From NCBI GenBank assembly GCA_026785985.1, contig JAJAYX010000664.1, positions 1 through 8,747 on the forward strand: DNA of 8,747 bases, given 5' to 3'. Every line of letters begins with the position of its first letter. Positions within the stretch are counted from its first letter, which is position 1. This stretch comes from Rudanella sp. (GTDB lineage Bacteria; Bacteroidota; Bacteroidia; Cytophagales; Spirosomataceae). Made by a program: the position numbers and the translations under genes. Below, piece by piece: positions 7,424-8,747 of this stretch. A model generated the notes under the pieces. That model was not told the origin of the DNA and ran no database searches. It saw only the letters and a program-made list of their open reading frames with translations.

Positions 7424-8422
7424 ATGCCACTTTTAGACCATTTCTCGTTTACGGATGCCGACATTCGGCAACCCCGGCTTCAACCCAGCCCAACCGATTA
7501 TATCATTGAGTCGGGGTTGGACAATGCCGTGCGGGCGGCTGTGCTGCTCAAATTGCCCTTGTTGCTGACGGGCGAACCCGGCACCGGCAAAACCCAACTG
7601 GCCTATAAACTGGCGGCAGACCTCGCCCGGCAAACGAACGGCGGTTTTCTGGATAAACCGCTTCAGTTTTCGACCAAAACGACCTCGGCAGCCACCGATT
7701 TGTTTTATACCTACGACGCGCTCGGTCATTTCCACGCGGCTCACCTGAAAGACCGGCCCGAACCACCCGATGTGGCCGATTTTATTCAACTTCAGGCAAT
7801 GGGGCAGGCGATTTTGTTAAGTCACGACCCCGTTCCCGACCGCTACCGGGCGTTGCCGGGCATTGACCGGAAAACGTCAAAAGGCTCGGTGGTGCTGATC
7901 GACGAGGTGGACAAGGCCCCCCGCGATTTTGCCAATGATCTGCTCAATGAACTTGACCGCTACGAGTTTACGGTTCGCGAAGATGAAAGCCGCCCCTTCC
8001 GCAAAGGCACGGCCCACCCGATTGTGGTAATCCTGACCAGCAACTCCGAAAAAAACCTGCCCGAGGCGTTTCTGCGCCGGTGCGGGTGCTACCATATCGA
8101 GTTTCCCGGCCCCGAGCAGCTCAAACGAATCGTGACGCGGCAGGTGTTTAGCAACGATGCGCGCTATGCGCAAAGTGAAACCGTGCGGCAGCAAGTGGAA
8201 GCCCGGCTAGACGAGTATGTGGCCAAGTTTGTGGCCCTGCGGGGTATTAATCTGAAAAAAAAGCCAGCCACTGCCGAACTCATTAGCTGGCTGTTTTTGC
8301 TGAAAGACGACATCCTGAATGACCGCACGATTCCTAAACTGCCCGCCGAAAAACGAGCCTCCAGCCTCAGCGTCCTGGCCAAACACCCCGATGATCTGAT
8401 ACGATTGAGAACGGAATTTTAG
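7424..8422 (+). CDS. MoxR-type AAA+ ATPase
   Basis: The 332-residue protein is a AAA+ ATPase: Walker A GEPGTGKT (50-57), Walker B VVLIDEVDKA (156-165), sensor 1 Asn207 in ILTSNSEKN, and candidate arginine-finger residues R218-R219 in FLRRCG. The arrangement FYTYDALGHFHAA (94-106) followed by a roughly 45-residue insert before Walker B is typical of the MoxR-like ATPases that sit beside vWA proteins. MoxR proteins act as chaperones that remodel partners, often with a vWA protein that binds a metal ion through a MIDAS motif. It begins 5 bp after the CHAT gene and ends 3 bp before the next start, so coupled translation is likely. Codons 278-280 form an A-rich slippery heptamer (8257-8263) followed by a hairpin, described separately. 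The ATPase call is very sure; its part in a defence or conflict system is inferred from context. Confidence 0.92.
   Translation: MPLLDHFSFTDADIRQPRLQPSPTDYIIESGLDNAVRAAVLLKLPLLLTGEPGTGKTQLAYKLAADLARQTNGGFLDKPLQFSTKTTSAATDLFYTYDALGHFHAAHLKDRPEPPDVADFIQLQAMGQAILLSHDPVPDRYRALPGIDRKTSKGSVVLIDEVDKAPRDFANDLLNELDRYEFTVREDESRPFRKGTAHPIVVILTSNSEKNLPEAFLRRCGCYHIEFPGPEQLKRIVTRQVFSNDARYAQSETVRQQVEARLDEYVAKFVALRGINLKKKPATAELISWLFLLKDDILNDRTIPKLPAEKRASSLSVLAKHPDDLIRLRTEF
8257..8291 (+). promoter_or_regulatory. Possible -1 frameshift signal (A AAA AAG plus hairpin) in the MoxR gene
   Basis: The zero frame reads AAA AAA AAG at 8255-8263, so the heptamer A AAA AAG, the same as in E. coli dnaX, is in the correct phase. 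It runs directly into a stem GCCAGC (8263-8268) / GCTGGC (8286-8291) with a 17-nt loop. A -1 shift would add seven residues and stop at TAG 8284-8286, removing the last 52 residues. The spacer is shorter than in dnaX, and the A-run could be chance lysine coding. Confidence 0.25.
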
Positions 8423-8425
8423 CAC

Positions 8426-8747
8426 ATGACAACAACCCTCCCCGTCCCCATTGGCGAACTGCTCGAACGACTTCGGGTGGAGGGATTTTCAGTGTCTCCA
8501 GCTCAATATGGGCGGTTATTCACGGTGGTCGAAGCGGTCTTCCCCAATGGCCTTTCAACAGAGACCAACGCCACTGATTTACAAGCTCTTGGTGAGTTAA
8601 TCGGCCCGATCATTTGCCGCACCTTCGCCGAACAGGAGCATTTTGGGACGGTGTTCAATGCCGTGTTGGCCGGGCAATTTGCCCAACCCGAACCAATTGG
8701 TAATAAGCCTGTCGGCCTCGTTTCTCCACAGCCGGGCGGGGCATCAA
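8426..8747 (+). CDS. N-terminal part of a probable vWA (CoxE-like) partner protein, cut by right edge
   Basis: An ATG 3 bp after the MoxR stop opens a frame that stays open to the window end (107 residues). The start, with LLERLRVEGFSVSPAQYGRL (12-31), and the segment LGELIGPIICRTFAEQEHF (about 60-78) resemble the N-terminal helical region of CoxE-like von Willebrand A proteins, in which a 'right-sided' short helix motif and an LxxLLxxSPEEQxxF-type stretch precede the vWA domain. Residues about 88-107 are proline, glycine and glutamine rich, a linker-like end. The MIDAS motif (DxSxS) itself is not in the window, so the vWA assignment rests on weak N-terminal similarity and on the position directly after a MoxR gene, which is where vWA partners usually lie. 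A GGAA at 8413-8416 could serve as a weak ribosome site. Confidence 0.6.
   Translation, partial: MTTTLPVPIGELLERLRVEGFSVSPAQYGRLFTVVEAVFPNGLSTETNATDLQALGELIGPIICRTFAEQEHFGTVFNAVLAGQFAQPEPIGNKPVGLVSPQPGGAS

Noticed and set aside
8255..8298. Intrinsic terminator within the MoxR gene
   Set aside because: The stem has only 6-7 GC-rich pairs with a 17-nt loop and lies inside a well-supported coding region; it is better treated as a possible frameshift element or chance.

Overview
The window looks like a chromosomal segment of a Bacteroidota bacterium, probably from the Cytophagales (Spirosoma/Dyadobacter type). Three things suggest this: a Bacteroidota-style -7 promoter element (TATCTTTG) ahead of the leftward operon, the general lack of Shine-Dalgarno sequences before start codons, and the style of the proteins. 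The genus is inferred; there is no rRNA or other taxonomic marker here. Coding density is high. I see no tRNA, rRNA, CRISPR array or intact insertion sequence.

Left part (1-2500, minus strand): a housekeeping-like operon read right to left. It holds a rhodanese-type tRNA uridine hydroxylase (trhO), then a surE-type survival nucleotidase, then, after a perfect 28-bp inverted repeat, the N-terminal 209 residues of a GH3-family acyl-adenylate enzyme that runs off the left edge. surE carries one in-frame TGA exactly where the family has a conserved cysteine; the rest of the gene is intact. The GH3 gene contains a run of eight G.

Middle (2466-2689): a 224-bp region between divergent transcription units. 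It holds the trhO promoter and a small possible ORF remnant. No promoter for the rightward genes could be supported.

Right part (2690-8747, plus strand): four tightly packed co-directional genes. (1) A 1033-residue protein with an N-terminal caspase-like (peptidase C14) domain and a C-terminal SGNH/GDSL hydrolase domain. (2) A CHAT protease fused to what looks like a degenerate STAND-type NTPase module without a P-loop. (3) A MoxR-type AAA+ ATPase. (4) The start of a protein that resembles the N-terminal part of CoxE-like von Willebrand A (vWA) proteins, cut by the right edge. This fits the general plan of the NTP-dependent 'ternary' conflict systems described for multicellular and colony-forming bacteria: a MoxR ATPase, a vWA protein, and an inactive-STAND or VMAP protein carrying a protease effector. 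The added caspase-SGNH fusion is the unusual part. It suggests a model, which is inference, in which the AAA+/vWA/STAND-like module senses a trigger, one or both clan CD proteases are switched on, and the SGNH esterase/lipase-like domain acts as, or is released as, a toxic effector in an abortive response. No gasdermin, nuclease or transmembrane toxin is visible in the window.
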